Positions 34,227 through 49,315 of a stretch of DNA of 64,000 bases are shown in pieces. Below the pieces are notes generated by a model. That model was not told the DNA's origin and made no database searches. It saw only the letters and a list, made by a program, of their open reading frames with translations. Where the stretch lies: contig JAZDSV010000021.1 in the NCBI GenBank assembly GCA_036784855.1, positions 92,001-156,000 on the forward strand, given 5' to 3'. A program made the translations under genes and the position numbers. The number at the start of each line of letters is the position of its first letter. Within the stretch, counting starts at the first letter, position 1. Source of the stretch: Aphelidium insulamus (lineage: Eukaryota > Aphelidiomycota > Aphelidea > Aphelidiaceae).

Positions 34227-35429
34227 CTATGCACCGGCAATGGCCTCCCCGCGCCACTGCCAATACTTTTTGCGTATAGTGTCCACGGTGTCGGCCATGT
34301 GTCGACACATCTCCCGCGCCGCCGCCCTGCTCTCCTCCGTCGCATCCTCGGCATTCAGGTCAATCAGCAGGCCAAACAGATGCGGCGAGAATATGGACTC
34401 GGTGCGCAGCGCCTCGCAGAATGTGCGCACCTGGCTGCGGGAAGATGCGGGTGCATTCGGGAACGCCATCCAGCCGCGCAGATAATTCCACGGACTCTCG
34501 TTGTTGGGTGCTTTGCGTATGCACCGTTGAACGTATCTGTAGTGGTGAATACAAATACATAATACATGTTCAGTGCCCATAATGGACATACTCCAGTTCG
34601 GCAGTCCAGGCCTCCGGAGAAAGTTCGGAGCGGCTAAATGTCCACTGCTGCACAAAGTATCGGTGATTCCAGGCCGAGTTGTTGCGCACATCTTCCAGAA
34701 TGCGCAAGTCAACCTGTTCCATCTCGCGGTCCCAACAGTTTGTATACGTAACCAACCACTGTCTGCTCATATATATATATATTATTTATAGTATTGTATG
34801 TGTATACATACGCCAAAAACAATACGCACCTAAATGCCCAGGCGTGATAGTTCTTGGCGTCCAGGTCCATCATGGTGTCGAGAAAGGCAAACTCGCGATC
34901 GAGTAGTGTCGTTTGTTGTGCCACCCGTTCAAACACCTGCTCCACCACGAACTGGCGGTGGCGCCTGCAAGTGGCATATACATAGGTCAAGGTGAGATAA
35001 TAATATACCCACGCCCGCACCACAGCTGATATGATTTGGGATTTGTGGCGGCCAGTGCGTCCATAAAGTCCAATTCCGCAGGCCACCACTGGTCGCCATC
35101 TACATCGCGCACTTCACCGTACAACTGGCGCAGACACTGCTGTCGATGATGCCACACGGTGTAGTGCGCCGGGTTGAGTGATATGATGTGCCGTGTCAGG
35201 TGCAGCACGCGCTGTGAGAACTCATTAGAGCGGGCGACGGCTCGCCAGTAGGAGATGGCCAGGGCATAGTCGGCGCTGTACGTGATGGACACCAGCTGTC
35301 CCGACTCGTCAATGTGCACGGGCTGCACGTCAGCGAACTCTGCACACACACATATATACATAGGTAAGTGTGTTGTCTGTGGCGGGCATTCAGCATTGTG
35401 GACGCACCTGTTGCGTAGTCCACGTGCAT
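34227..35429 (-). CDS. FNTA: Protein farnesyltransferase / geranylgeranyltransferase I alpha subunit
   Basis: This is the shared alpha subunit of the two CaaX prenyltransferases. Start ATG 35427-35429 (MHVDYAT spliced to EFADVQPVHIDE), stop TAG 34227-34229. Four exons give prenyltransferase alpha repeats, each with the expected Trp box: ISLNPAHYTVWHHRQQCLRQ; NPKSYQLWCGR near an exon end; LDAKNYHAWAFR; RNNSAWNHRYFVQQW; NNESPWNYLRGWM. Length is close to 300, the family size. All repeats are in the usual order, so the protein looks intact. The beta subunits are not in the window. Confidence 0.9.
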
Positions 35430-36134
35430 TAATCCTGCCTAAATACTTAACGCTACAGTATTAACAAAAAGCCGGTGTTGTTGTCAAATAATAGTAAAGG
35501 AAGCCAGCGTTGTTCAACATTGTGTGTGAGCCTGAATTGACTAGTAATTACCTCTATATGAAGAGGTATAAATATACTCCGCGAGTTCAACAACCACACT
35601 ATTCCTTGATGTGGAGATCTTTATCGTGGATATTTACCGTTCATCGCACTATAGTACGGCAGTATGCATTAGAGTTATACCGATGATTACGGCGCTCATA
35701 GAATCAATGACGTTGTAATATTACCACAACATTAAGCAGTGAATACAGGATAGCTAGTTCATCGGCGTGTACATTGAAGTTGATACTTACATATGCCACA
35801 GAATGCACGGCTGAATCCATGTTGAATGTCCACACCAGTACTATAGTCCATAGACTGCTGACTATATATACCACCATGTATTGTGCGTGGGAGACGCTTA
35901 AAGCAGCCAACATTGCCAGCACGGCAACATTGCAACACTGCTGAAAGCAACATTGACTGCAGCCAATCAGAGCGCAGATTTCATTAGCGCCGCGAAGCAC
36001 AAAACCGCCGCCGAATCGTCATCATCGGCTTGTCGTCTGGTCTGCCGGCTGGTCTCGTCTCGTCTCGTCTAAACTTGCACCGTTACTGCACTCATACACA
36101 CACCTACACGCAGCCATCATCTATACATTTATAT
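35430..36134. other. Intergenic region upstream of two divergent genes
   Basis: About 700 bases between the divergent FNTA and PP2C starts. A 98-codon minus-strand open frame at 35704-36000 is hydrophobic but has no family likeness and is probably chance. Confidence 0.4.
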
Positions 36135-37915
36135 ATGCTGCCCGTCATTGCCTCTCGTGCGACGCTCGACATTGCCGGCGATGATTCGGTGATGGTAGTG
36201 GACACCATGCTTTCGTCCTCGTCGGCTGCCGTCGCCTCTGCCGCCACGCATCATGTCGCCATCGCTCCGTCCGTGTCTGTGCCTGCATCTGGCAAGGCTG
36301 CCATGATGGAGGCCATGCCGACCGCTGCATCGTATGCACCGTCTGGCGGTCAGCCCAACGATCGACAACGCCACTCGACCCTACACGACCACCACTTTGT
36401 CAGCATATCTGGCGCCACCGCTATCGACGCGGAAGAGGAGGAGAAGCTGGCATCATCAGCATTAGCCGACGTGTGTGCTGATGTCGTCGCGGATGCCGAA
36501 GCTCTGCAACAAATGGAGCGCAACCAGCGGAGATCAGCAGACTACGTGTTTGCCTGGAGCGTTGCCACGCAGAAGGGATACCGCTACGAGGACGCGCAGG
36601 TCCGCGGCCGCAAGTTTGACATTCACCCCGAAATGGAAGACTTCCATTTTCCATCCAACTCCAACTCGCCCAACTTTACACACCGCATCAGTGGCCGGCC
36701 ATTCCAGGTCAGTAATGATATTATAGTTTTGATGGTGCGTATTGATATTTATCCCATGTACAGGTGTTTATGCTGGCAGACGGACATGGCGGTCATGCGT
36801 GCGCCAAGCATGCGATAAAATCCATCCCAGAGGATTTGATCGAGATTATGCATAGCAGTGACTGGGACTTGCACGCGGAGAGCGATCGACGCGAGCTGAC
36901 CGCCGCCATCGAGCAGCTGTTTCAGGATGCCGACGATGCGTACTGCCAGCAGAAGCTGGAGCAATTCCACCACTGGATCGAGTCATCCGTGCCGTTTGAC
37001 CCGCGCGATCGGACACGGCGGCCGTCCGACGATGGTTGCACGCTGGTGGCCAACGTACTCTATCAGGGCTTTCTCATCAATTGCAATGTCGGTGACTCGC
37101 GAACGCTGCTGATGCGCCGCAGCTCCCTGCCCGAATCGGTGTGGGAGCCGTGCTTTGCCTCACTAGATCACACTCCCGGCCACCCCGTCAAGGCCCGGCA
37201 CATACATGCCAACGGCGGCCGGTTCATATACAATGGTGCCACCGCGGTTGTGGATGGAATAATTGAGAATGTGCGGCACTCGGAGCCGGCAGACACACAG
37301 CATGAGCTGGCCAGGTGTCGTATCGGTCGTCAGATTGGCTGGAAGATTGAGGAGCTCGACTTTCCCGCCAGCACCACGCTAAATCTGACCGGAACCATGG
37401 GCGATCTGTTCTTCAAGTACGCTCCGGCTCTGATCAGCGCCAAGCCAGACGTTTCCTACTACCAGCTCGAGTTCGGCGCGGACCAGATGTCCTCATTCGA
37501 ATACATGATGGTGATGGCCAGCGACGGGCTGTGGGACCACATGGCGCACAGTGACCCATTTGTACAGCACTCAATGGTCGCCGGCTACGCCCACTCCACC
37601 ATGGAATACGCGGACGTTGATCGTTTTGGATTTCATGTGCCGGAGGCGGATGTGCCCAGCAACCCTTCCGACCCCGCAAGCCCCACCAGCTCGCACGACC
37701 GCCGCGTGGACAGCATTCACGAGAGTGACATTCACCGGAAACTCCAGAAACTCGGCATGATGGCGCACGGGCTGTGCGATCGTGAAATGGTGATGTGCAA
37801 CAGTCAGCTGTTTGCTCGGGGCTACGCGCGATATGATGACGTGACTGCGTTTGTTGTTCTTGTTCAGGCTGCCAACTCTGCCGGCAGCGATGCCGGGGCG
37901 GAGAATGTCCAGTAA
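36135..37915 (+). CDS. PP2C-type (PPM) Ser/Thr protein phosphatase
   Basis: A metal-dependent phosphatase. Start ATG 36135, stop TAA 37913-37915, one intron at 36708-36763. The first 130 residues are Ser/Ala/Thr-rich and probably disordered. The catalytic fold then reads YRYEDAQVRGR; metal-binding VFMLADGHGGHACAKH; DDGCTLVANVLYQGF with NVGDSRTLL; ASLDHTPGHPVKARHIHANG; ASDGLWDHMAHSD; and the last metal aspartate in YARYDDVTAFVVLV. The order is that of the PPM family, so it is probably active. Insertions between NVGDSR and the ASDGLWD motif make it longer than a minimal PP2C. The cellular target cannot be told. Confidence 0.9.
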
Positions 37916-38096
37916 TTTGCCGTGCTATCATTAAAGGTTTTAAACGTTTGTTGTTTTTAATCATTTACATTTACATATGTACTATATATATATATATACG
38001 CGGTGCTGTGAATTGAATTTTTCTTTCCGAAGCAATTTAGCCGCGTTCAGCGGATAAACTTGCTGTTTGTCCCTTCAGTTAAATTTCTGCCATACA
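37916..38096. other. Intergenic region, AT-rich
   Basis: Contains a TATATATATATA run near 37983-37997 upstream of SMC3. Nothing else was recognised. Confidence 0.5.
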
Positions 38097-42391
<4,295 letters not shown>

Positions 42392-42799
42392 ATCAAATGA
42401 GCATTATTCCGTCGATCACTCACTCCATCATCGAAATCAAGTTGTATCCAATAACCAATACTAACAGTAATAAATGTGGGTCGTACAGTTGCGGGCACAC
42501 AGCGTGTAACGTTGCAGCCCATTTCAACCAGTCACCGCCCGGCTCGGACCGATTTGAAACGCGCGTGTCCCAATCCACCAATCAGAGCGCTGATCGAATC
42601 CTCGCGCGCCAGGCGGAATTGCGCGGCATCGGCAAGCCTCATTTCGGCAACTCATTTGACGTGCTAGCTAGAGAACAGATATTTCAAGCACCGTCACGGA
42701 GATCGGCCGCTCTACACGTCCGTGCAATACCATCCGCTCAGTACATAGAGCCTGCCGACATTAGTACAGTTCCGCGATTCCATCACATTATCACCGCAC
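42392..42799. other. Intergenic region, 408 bases
   Basis: Open frames here have no family likeness. It probably holds the promoter and leader of the surface protein at 42800, and an ATTAGT/ATTGG-type run near 42450. Confidence 0.4.
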
Positions 42800-43783
42800 A
42801 TGCAGCTCCGAAACAGTGTGGTCGCCGTGTCAGCGCTCTTGGTGACAGTGGCCAGTGCGGCCGACTTGACATCCGTGTTGGCTCCCATGACAACGTCGCA
42901 GAACCAGGCACCTTCTTCTTCGTCTGCTGCACCGGCACCGGCACCTGCGTCCTCCAGTCCAGCGCCCGCTCCTGCACCCGCCACATCTGAATCCACGTCC
43001 ACCACCAAAGCGCCCAATGCAGCCAGTGTTTCGGCCCCTCCGCCCACAGACAGCAACACCAACGGTCCCGCGGCGGGTAGTGACGGCGATGTGGCCGCCA
43101 TGTACGAACGCGGCGACTTCCCCTTCAACGCCGGTGGCCTGACCATCATGGTCGTGGTGGCTGTCAGTGGCCTGGTGCTGCTGGCCGGTCTGGTAGCGCG
43201 TCGTCGTAACAGCAGTCGTAAGCGCATGCGCAACCTGCAGCGCCAGTCCAACGACTTGTACACGTTTGGCCGTCGTGCCAACTCGGTGCCGGACGCGCTG
43301 AACTCGTCCACGTCGCCCTCATCCGCGTCACCTGCCACCTCCTCTCGCCACAGCACAATCAGCAACATGACTACGGGTCGTTACAGTGTGATACGCGCTG
43401 GTGGGCCGGCCAGATCGCTGGACCGTCCCACGCGCAACGGCCAGCCAAGCCTGGGCTCCTCCACCACCACTGCATCCACCACGTCGTCGAACGCGGCGGC
43501 AATGCGCACGCTGCCCTACGCCGCCACCACATTCACCACGTCGTCACGTGCCACCTATGAGCAGCCGGTGGAGACGGCCGGCGCCGGCTACTACGACAAG
43601 GTGTACCACGAGTCAGAGTACTATGTGGAGAGTGCCGCGGTGCCGCGCCTACACGGCAACAGTCACATCGCGGCGCTGAATCAGTCGCTGGACATTCCGC
43701 CGCCGCTGCCCAGTCTGACTGGAGCTGCCGGAACCGGTCAGTCACACCACCGCCAGGAGCGCTACTCGCGTCGCTACCTGTAA
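42800..43783 (+). CDS. Single-span surface protein with Ser/Thr/Pro-rich ectodomain
   Basis: One exon, ATG 42800 to TAA 43781-43783, 327 residues. A signal peptide (MQLRNSVVAVSALLVTVASA) leads to an ectodomain rich in Ser, Ala, Pro and Thr, which would be heavily O-glycosylated. A span reads LTIMVVVAVSGLVLLAGLV near residue 115-135, then a stop-transfer ARRRNSSRKRMR, and a Ser/Thr-rich cytoplasmic tail of about 190 residues. The plan is that of fungal Mid2/Wsc/SKG6-like sensor or axial-budding proteins, but no sequence motif proves it. It could equally be a lineage-specific wall or surface protein. Confidence 0.7.
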   Translation: MQLRNSVVAVSALLVTVASAADLTSVLAPMTTSQNQAPSSSSAAPAPAPASSSPAPAPAPATSESTSTTKAPNAASVSAPPPTDSNTNGPAAGSDGDVAAMYERGDFPFNAGGLTIMVVVAVSGLVLLAGLVARRRNSSRKRMRNLQRQSNDLYTFGRRANSVPDALNSSTSPSSASPATSSRHSTISNMTTGRYSVIRAGGPARSLDRPTRNGQPSLGSSTTTASTTSSNAAAMRTLPYAATTFTTSSRATYEQPVETAGAGYYDKVYHESEYYVESAAVPRLHGNSHIAALNQSLDIPPPLPSLTGAAGTGQSHHRQERYSRRYL

Positions 43784-43942
43784 CGCTCTGATGCGTTGAT
43801 GGGTGGTCACGCGCATTATATATAAATACATTGAGTGGCACTGACAGACAGAATTGTATTACTAACTTTGCTGCCGGGCCACCAAGTTGCGTCACGAGCG
43901 CCAACTCACACCTCGCCACAAGGAGTTAAGGTCCATATCAAG

Positions 43943-44158
43943 TTATGTTGTCAGCGCAGAGTCGGTTGGTTGAAATCCGATGCGTCCCAACCATTCCATT
44001 ACGTCATCATCGTCATCACGCTTTGCGGTGTCGGCGATGATTTGAACAGCGTTGTGAAGTTTCAGCTCCTCCGCTCGAATGCGATCCCGATGCACTGTGT
44101 AGATCCAATCAAGCACTGGAACAAAGCGGCCCCCATTCCATACGCGCACCAGCCACAT
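43943..44158 (-). CDS. Doubtful small ORF
   Basis: About 71 codons from ATG 44156-44158 (MWLVRVWNGGRFVPVLDWIY) to a stop near 43943. It contains HNAVQIIADTAKRDDDDDVM. No family was recognised. A weak ankyrin-like flavour suggests it could be a remnant of a gene like that at 45842-46762. Confidence 0.2.
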   Translation of the reverse strand: MWLVRVWNGGRFVPVLDWIYTVHRDRIRAEELKLHNAVQIIADTAKRDDDDDVMEWLGRIGFQPTDSALTT

Positions 44159-44594
44159 TTGAAAAAAATTCAAGTTGAATAACGCGCCCACACGACGCAC
44201 GGATGATTTTAGTTATCATTGACATTGATTTTATTTATGGTCGCAGACGCGGTGAGATGTTATCGCGTTCTAGTATGCGATTTGAAGTTATGCAGAGGAT
44301 GGGTTTTGGTAGTTTGGTAGTTTAAGCAACAAACTCAGACCAAATATTACCCATCTTAATGACGCAACAATGTCAGCGTTTAAGGCATGTCACTCTGACC
44401 AGGCCCTTTTACTCAAGTTTTATTATCGCCTTCTTTGGTGCAGAAGTACATCAATGGGCGCGCTTTGTCCTGGCCGCAATTGCATCCGTGCCAGTCTGCC
44501 AAGTTTATGTCTTGCGCAATTAATGCATCAATGTCGAGAAGCCGTACGGCACTATCCTGGTGCCGACTCCTCGTGTAAGTAAACTTCTGACATG

Positions 44595-45632
44595 CCGAAA
44601 TGAACGTGCCGATATCAAGCATTATAATACATAAATTCAGCAAAACCAATGTATAACGCCAGCGGATGCATGCAACTTGTGATGATTATCGATGATAACT
44701 CAATAATGACGGTATCGAGCGATTGTCATGGTTTGGTACGTTAGCGCAGATCTACAGCAAATGGCGCCAGTGTATTATCCCAACAATATGTAACTAGCAT
44801 ATTCAACAGAATATTGTCGCACAGCTCGTATCAGGTGCTGCAACTTCTATCCGCCGAAATGAACGTGCCGATATCAAGCATTATAATACATAAATTCAGC
44901 AAAACCAATGTATAACGCCAGCGGATGCATGCAACTTGTGATGATTATCGATGATAACTCAATAATGACGGTATCGAGCGATTGTCATGGTTTGGTGACG
45001 TTAGCGCAGATCTACAGCAAATGGCGCCAGTGTATTATCCCAACAATATGTAACTAGCAAATTCAACAGAATATTGTCGCACAGCTCGTATTAGGTGCTG
45101 CAACTTCTATCCGCCGAAATGAACGTGCCGATATCAAGCATTATAATACATAAATTCAGAAAACCAATGTATAACGCCAGCGGATGCATGCAACTTGTGA
45201 TGATTATCGATGATAACTCAATAATGACGGTATCGAGCGATTGTCATGGTTTGGTGACGTTAGCGCAGATCTACAGCAAATGGCGCCAGTGTATTATCCC
45301 AACAATATGTAACTAGCATATTCAACAGAATATTGTCGCACAGCTCGTATTAGGTGCTGCAACTTCTATCCGCCGAAATGAACGTGCCGATATCAAGCAT
45401 TATAATACATAAATTCAGCAAAACCAATGTATAACGCCAGCGGATGCATGCAACTTGTGATGATTATCGATGATAACTCAATAATGACGGTATCGAGCGA
45501 TTGTCATGGTTTGGTGACGTTAGCGCAGATCTACAGCAAATGGCGCTAGTGTATTATCCCAACAATATGTAACTAGCATATTCAACAGAATATTGTCGCA
45601 CAGCTCGTATTAGGTGCTGCAACTTCTATCCG
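44595..45632. repeat. Tandem array of four 259-260 base units
   Basis: Unit starts (CCGAAATGAACGTGCCGATA) at 44595, 44854, 45114 and 45373, the array ending at 45632. Copies differ by only a few single-base changes and indels (for example TCAGGT versus TTAGGT; GCAAATTC versus GCATATTC; one missing base in the first and third copies). No unit is coding in a sensible way. It is a minisatellite-like array of recent origin, possibly a local amplification. Confidence 0.96.
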
Positions 45633-45760
45633 CAGCGCATATGTGTAGCGCACTATATTGCGATGCCATTAATGTAGCTGCGCTGTGGTTGCATGCATTA
45701 TTGATGATAGCTGTATGGTGTCACAAACGTTCGAACGGCCGTTTTAAACACTCAACGCTC

Positions 45761-45834
45761 ATTGGTAGTTTAAACGCTGGCTTCTCATTGGCAGTTTAAA
45801 GTTTTAAACTCTGGCTTCTGATTGGTAGTTTAAA
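45761..45834. repeat. Three copies of ATTGGtAGTTTAAA beside the array
   Basis: Copies at 45761-45774, 45787-45800 (one base different) and 45821-45834. A related TTGGTAGTTTGGTAGTTTAA lies at about 44304-44325, so the motif flanks the tandem array on both sides. ATTGG is the reverse of a CCAAT box. Confidence 0.8.
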
Positions 45835-45841
45835 CCGGTGC

Positions 45842-46762
45842 CTATATGATTTGACGGCCAACAAAGCCGCCGAAATTTGCCGCTTTTTTCATTGGAGCAA
45901 GAGTGTCAAACTTCAGCAGTTCATCCTTCAACAACTCAAGGGCACTGCTGGACTCTGGGAGTGCTTTTAGCGCACGACCCACTACATCGACGAATATTCC
46001 AACGTTCATGGTTGCTAGTGTTTTCTGACTCAACAGCCAAGAGACAACTTCCCACTTGCCCGCTCTGGAGGACTCGCCGATCAAGTTTGTGTGTCGCAGC
46101 AGCAAGAATTTCTGGTCAATAAGCTTCTGTAACACATCTAATCTACCCATCTCTGCCGCCATAAGCACCATACTGCCTTCGTAGTTACGGTTTTCTTCAG
46201 AGGCGGGTATTCTGTTGTGAAGCCACAACACCAAATCCCAATGTTGGCTTTCAGCCGCGCCGTAGTAAGCGAACACAAACCGAACTTTAGAATCTTTGTG
46301 CGCACCCATTGCCCATTCCAAGATGTCCTTGCGACCGCTCTTACCGGCAAAGCCAAAGCAATTTTCGGACCATCGAACGCCTTTCTCGTGAAGTTTCATT
46401 AATAGATTCACATCCACGTTTTCACTGCTGAGTACGAGTTCACAGGTGTACTCGTCAGCAGTATATCCATTGTCGAAAGCCCACTCAACGGCATCCCAAT
46501 TACCGCTCTCGAGCGCTAGACTGTGCAAATCGTCCTTAAGCTCTTCAATCGAGACCAACTGATCGGCCTCAGTAAAATCCCCGTCACGAAACGCATCATT
46601 TAAACGGTTGTAATCGTCTTCGAGTAATTCGCGTTTCTCCGTGCTAGGCGGTTCAGCTTCAAAATGGCTAACTGGCGAGGCGCCGGTGATGGAAAGTAAA
46701 GCCGTCAACACAGCCAAGTACAACACCGTCGGCGGCATCAGGTACGCGCTCGTGGACCACAT
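45842..46762 (-). CDS. Secreted ankyrin-like repeat protein
   Basis: One exon, 306 codons, ATG 46760-46762 to a stop at 45842. The N-terminus is hydrophobic (PPTVLYLAVLTALLSITGA), a signal peptide; an alternative start at the second Met (MPPTVL) would also work. The rest carries degenerate ankyrin-type units, for example ALESGNWDAVEWAFDNGYTA, LVLSSENVDVNLLMKLHEKG, GKSGRKDILEWAMGAH, GAAESQHWDLVLWLHNR, MAAEMGRLDVLQKLI and SRAGKWEVVSWLLSQK. This unit style (a-x-x-x-G-x-x-D-v-v-x-W) is the one seen in large ankyrin families of amoebae, giant viruses and some parasites. Secreted ankyrin proteins are candidate effectors. No function is proven. It has a CCAAT box (reverse ATTGG) about 70 bases upstream, at 46831-46839. 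Confidence 0.72.
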   Translation of the reverse strand: MWSTSAYLMPPTVLYLAVLTALLSITGASPVSHFEAEPPSTEKRELLEDDYNRLNDAFRDGDFTEADQLVSIEELKDDLHSLALESGNWDAVEWAFDNGYTADEYTCELVLSSENVDVNLLMKLHEKGVRWSENCFGFAGKSGRKDILEWAMGAHKDSKVRFVFAYYGAAESQHWDLVLWLHNRIPASEENRNYEGSMVLMAAEMGRLDVLQKLIDQKFLLLRHTNLIGESSRAGKWEVVSWLLSQKTLATMNVGIFVDVVGRALKALPESSSALELLKDELLKFDTLAPMKKAANFGGFVGRQII

Positions 46763-47662
46763 CCGGGCGGTCGATACTTGAGGGGTGGATGGGCGCTGGC
46801 GGGAGGTGGTCCGCTCGAGTGGGCAATGATTGGTTCATCTGACAGGTTACGGTAGATTTTCCTTCATATTTGGGAACTTAACCTTTTCCCTAACCCGTGC
46901 GCTTCTCTGGCGTTCGCAGTGCCCATCTATGATTTACGTTTATGACAACAAGGTTCTAAGAACTGGTGGAAGGAGTATTATATATATGTCCTGCGGATGT
47001 TGTAGGTTGGTCTGTGTCTTTCGTTGTTACTGCCCTAAATGCTTTGTACCTGTCAGTTATCTGATTGTGCGTACCGAAGCATTACGTACATATTCGGAAC
47101 GATAGCGAATTAGTCTGACACTATTACCAAGGCAAACATCACGCATTCAATGCATGTATTGTCATTGAGCATATCATGATTCTTTGCTGTCGTACACTTC
47201 TTGAATCGCTCATCTCATGTTCAACGCGCATTGCTAAAATGCCAGTGCTCTGTAACATTGCATAATGACGGATACATACAACGAGACCACTGGCCAGTCA
47301 ACGCAGATCTATGTGGTAATTATGCATCTCTCTGCTTGGCCATGTGGCAACAAACAAACAGGCGCCAGTGTTTGCACGCTGCGCCGCAAAGACGTCGCCG
47401 CTTGTTTTGACACGCAAACTTTTGACACGGCTGTTTGCTTGCCTCGAGCCCCGTTGGCCGGTCCCTGACTGTACGTGTGAGTGCGTGCATGTGTGCCATA
47501 TGTGTGCAAGGTGTCTGTGTATGCGTGTAGACGCTTCACGTTACCCCAACCAAACTGTCACTGACACCGCCACTGACAACGAGATCCACACGCAGATACA
47601 CGCAGACACGCAGTGTTACAGATACACAACGACAACCACACGCAGCGGAGTACATTGCAGAA
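46763..47662. other. Intergenic region, 900 bases
   Basis: No convincing gene on either strand. Purine/pyrimidine-unbiased, with CA/GT runs toward 47500-47650. It is probably the promoter of the secreted protein and the 5' region or first exon of the forkhead gene. Confidence 0.35.
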
Positions 47663-49315
47663 ATGTGCGTTGACAGTCTGACACACGCGCCGCGATTGTT
47701 GTGTGCTGACTGTGCTGGCAGGGAGCCACCAGTGCCGTTCATCCCGCCGCACAGCCACCGCCAACAGTACCAGGAACAGCAGCCGATATTTAGCGATGGA
47801 GGCGGCGTTGGCGTGCCGGAACCAGATGGCAATGACACTGGCAATGTCGAATATGACCAACAAGATGATGACGGAAATCAGCAGCACCAGCAGCAGCAAG
47901 GGCAGCCGCTGCAGCACCGTCAGCCACAGACATCTGGCACGGCCAGCCGAGGTGCCAGTTCGCGGGTGACCGCGGCCGGCAAACGTCCGCGCTTGTCGCT
48001 GGCCTCTCTCATCGGGCAGGCGGTGCTCTCGTCCCCGGAACAAAAGGCTCGCCTGGGAAACATTTATGAGTGGATTGCCGAACGCTACCCAGAGTACTAC
48101 CGCCTCAACCAGGGCGGCTGGCAGGTGTGTCGACCAGTTGTGTGCCATGTTCTCTGTATGGCTGCTGACACGCCGTGCTGTCAGAACTCTATTCGACACA
48201 ACTTGACCATTAACAAGGCGTTTGTGCGGCTGCCTAAAGCCCCGGGCGATGAACCAGGCAAGGGCGCCTTCTGGACAATCCACCCCGACCACCTGGACGA
48301 GTTCAAGGATGGCGTGTTTGTGGGCAAGATCCGCGGCGCCGAGTACCGCGCCATGCCCAAGGTGAAGAGCAACCGGCGCTCCAGCTACACCGGCCCCCTG
48401 AAGAGACATCGGGACTTTGCCGCGGGCGCCGCGCCGAACGTCTCGTTCGACTTTATCATGCCCGACAAGGACGGCGTGGATTTTAAGCTGTGCGAGCCGG
48501 GTGACGCGATGCTGCACCACCAGGACCCCGCCAGCCATCTCCACTACCATCAGCAGCAACAACAGCATCACGATGGCGGTGGCATGTACGGCGAGCAAGA
48601 TGGCGCCTACGGCTTCAGTGGACCGCCACCAGTTGGCACGGGCGCTGTCGGCTCGCTGTTCCTGGCCACGAATCCCATGTCTCTGCCGGCACTGGCAGCC
48701 AATATCCCACCGCCTCCCGCGCCATTCACAAACAGTGGCGCCATGTACGGCTACATGATTCCGCCGCCGTTGCCAAGCGGGGCCGGTGCAAGCGGTAGTA
48801 GCAACAGTCTGTGGCAGAGCAGCCAGATGCCGCAGCTGGTGCGCAGTCAGAGCTCGTTCTCGTTTGGACTGTCACCGCTGGCATCGTCGTCCACATCCCC
48901 GCGGAATGACCAGCTGCCGATGGTGGAGTGCGGCGACGACTCGCCCATCATGCCGCTGGAGTCGTGTGTGGACACTCATCGCCACCACCATCATCACAAT
49001 CACCACGGCCACCACCATCACAATCACCACCATGAACGGCAGCTGGGAGACCACACTGTCGCCCACCTGCACCTACACCAGCCCAGTCTCCACTTGCAGC
49101 AGCCGCCGCATCACAGCAGCCACGACTCGGTGGACTCGGGGCACTTTCACGGCTACTATCCGCCCGGTATCCAGGCGGGTGATGAGGGCGGTTTGGTGTA
49201 TGGTGACGAGTTCCCGGCCGGCAAGGACACTATGCGGTCGAAAAGTTCGACACCGTTGCACATACTGTCCCCTTCTGAACTGGCCATGGATGGCGACAAT
49301 AATGGCGCAGACTAA
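47663..49315 (+). CDS. Forkhead (winged-helix) transcription factor
   Basis: A forkhead domain is typical of animals, fungi and some amoebae. The DNA-binding domain runs from RPRLSLASLIGQAVLSS (near 47980) through GNIYEWIAERYPEYYRLNQG, across a 60-base in-frame intron at 48125-48184, to the recognition helix NSIRHNLTINKAFVRLP and GKGAFWTIHP, the classic W-T/V-x-P-x wing. Outside the domain it is Gln-rich N-terminally and Ser/His-rich C-terminally (a run of His, HHHHNHHGHHH, near 48985-49035). Stop TAA 49313-49315. The start at ATG 47663 is uncertain: an acceptor-like TGTGCTGGCAG at about 47725 suggests that the first part may be an intron or 5' leader. Confidence 0.93.
   Translation: MCVDSLTHAPRLLCADCAGREPPVPFIPPHSHRQQYQEQQPIFSDGGGVGVPEPDGNDTGNVEYDQQDDDGNQQHQQQQGQPLQHRQPQTSGTASRGASSRVTAAGKRPRLSLASLIGQAVLSSPEQKARLGNIYEWIAERYPEYYRLNQGGWQVCRPVVCHVLCMAADTPCCQNSIRHNLTINKAFVRLPKAPGDEPGKGAFWTIHPDHLDEFKDGVFVGKIRGAEYRAMPKVKSNRRSSYTGPLKRHRDFAAGAAPNVSFDFIMPDKDGVDFKLCEPGDAMLHHQDPASHLHYHQQQQQHHDGGGMYGEQDGAYGFSGPPPVGTGAVGSLFLATNPMSLPALAANIPPPPAPFTNSGAMYGYMIPPPLPSGAGASGSSNSLWQSSQMPQLVRSQSSFSFGLSPLASSSTSPRNDQLPMVECGDDSPIMPLESCVDTHRHHHHHNHHGHHHHNHHHERQLGDHTVAHLHLHQPSLHLQQPPHHSSHDSVDSGHFHGYYPPGIQAGDEGGLVYGDEFPAGKDTMRSKSSTPLHILSPSELAMDGDNNGAD

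Noticed and set aside
35704-36000. 98-codon hydrophobic minus-strand open frame
   Set aside because: It lies between two divergent promoters with no family likeness.
44595-45632. Tandem 260-base repeats as a CRISPR array
   Set aside because: Repeats are 260 bases, contiguous and without spacers; the window is eukaryotic.
47558-48598. 346-codon minus-strand open frame opposite the forkhead gene
   Set aside because: The plus strand has a clear forkhead domain; the minus frame has no family likeness.
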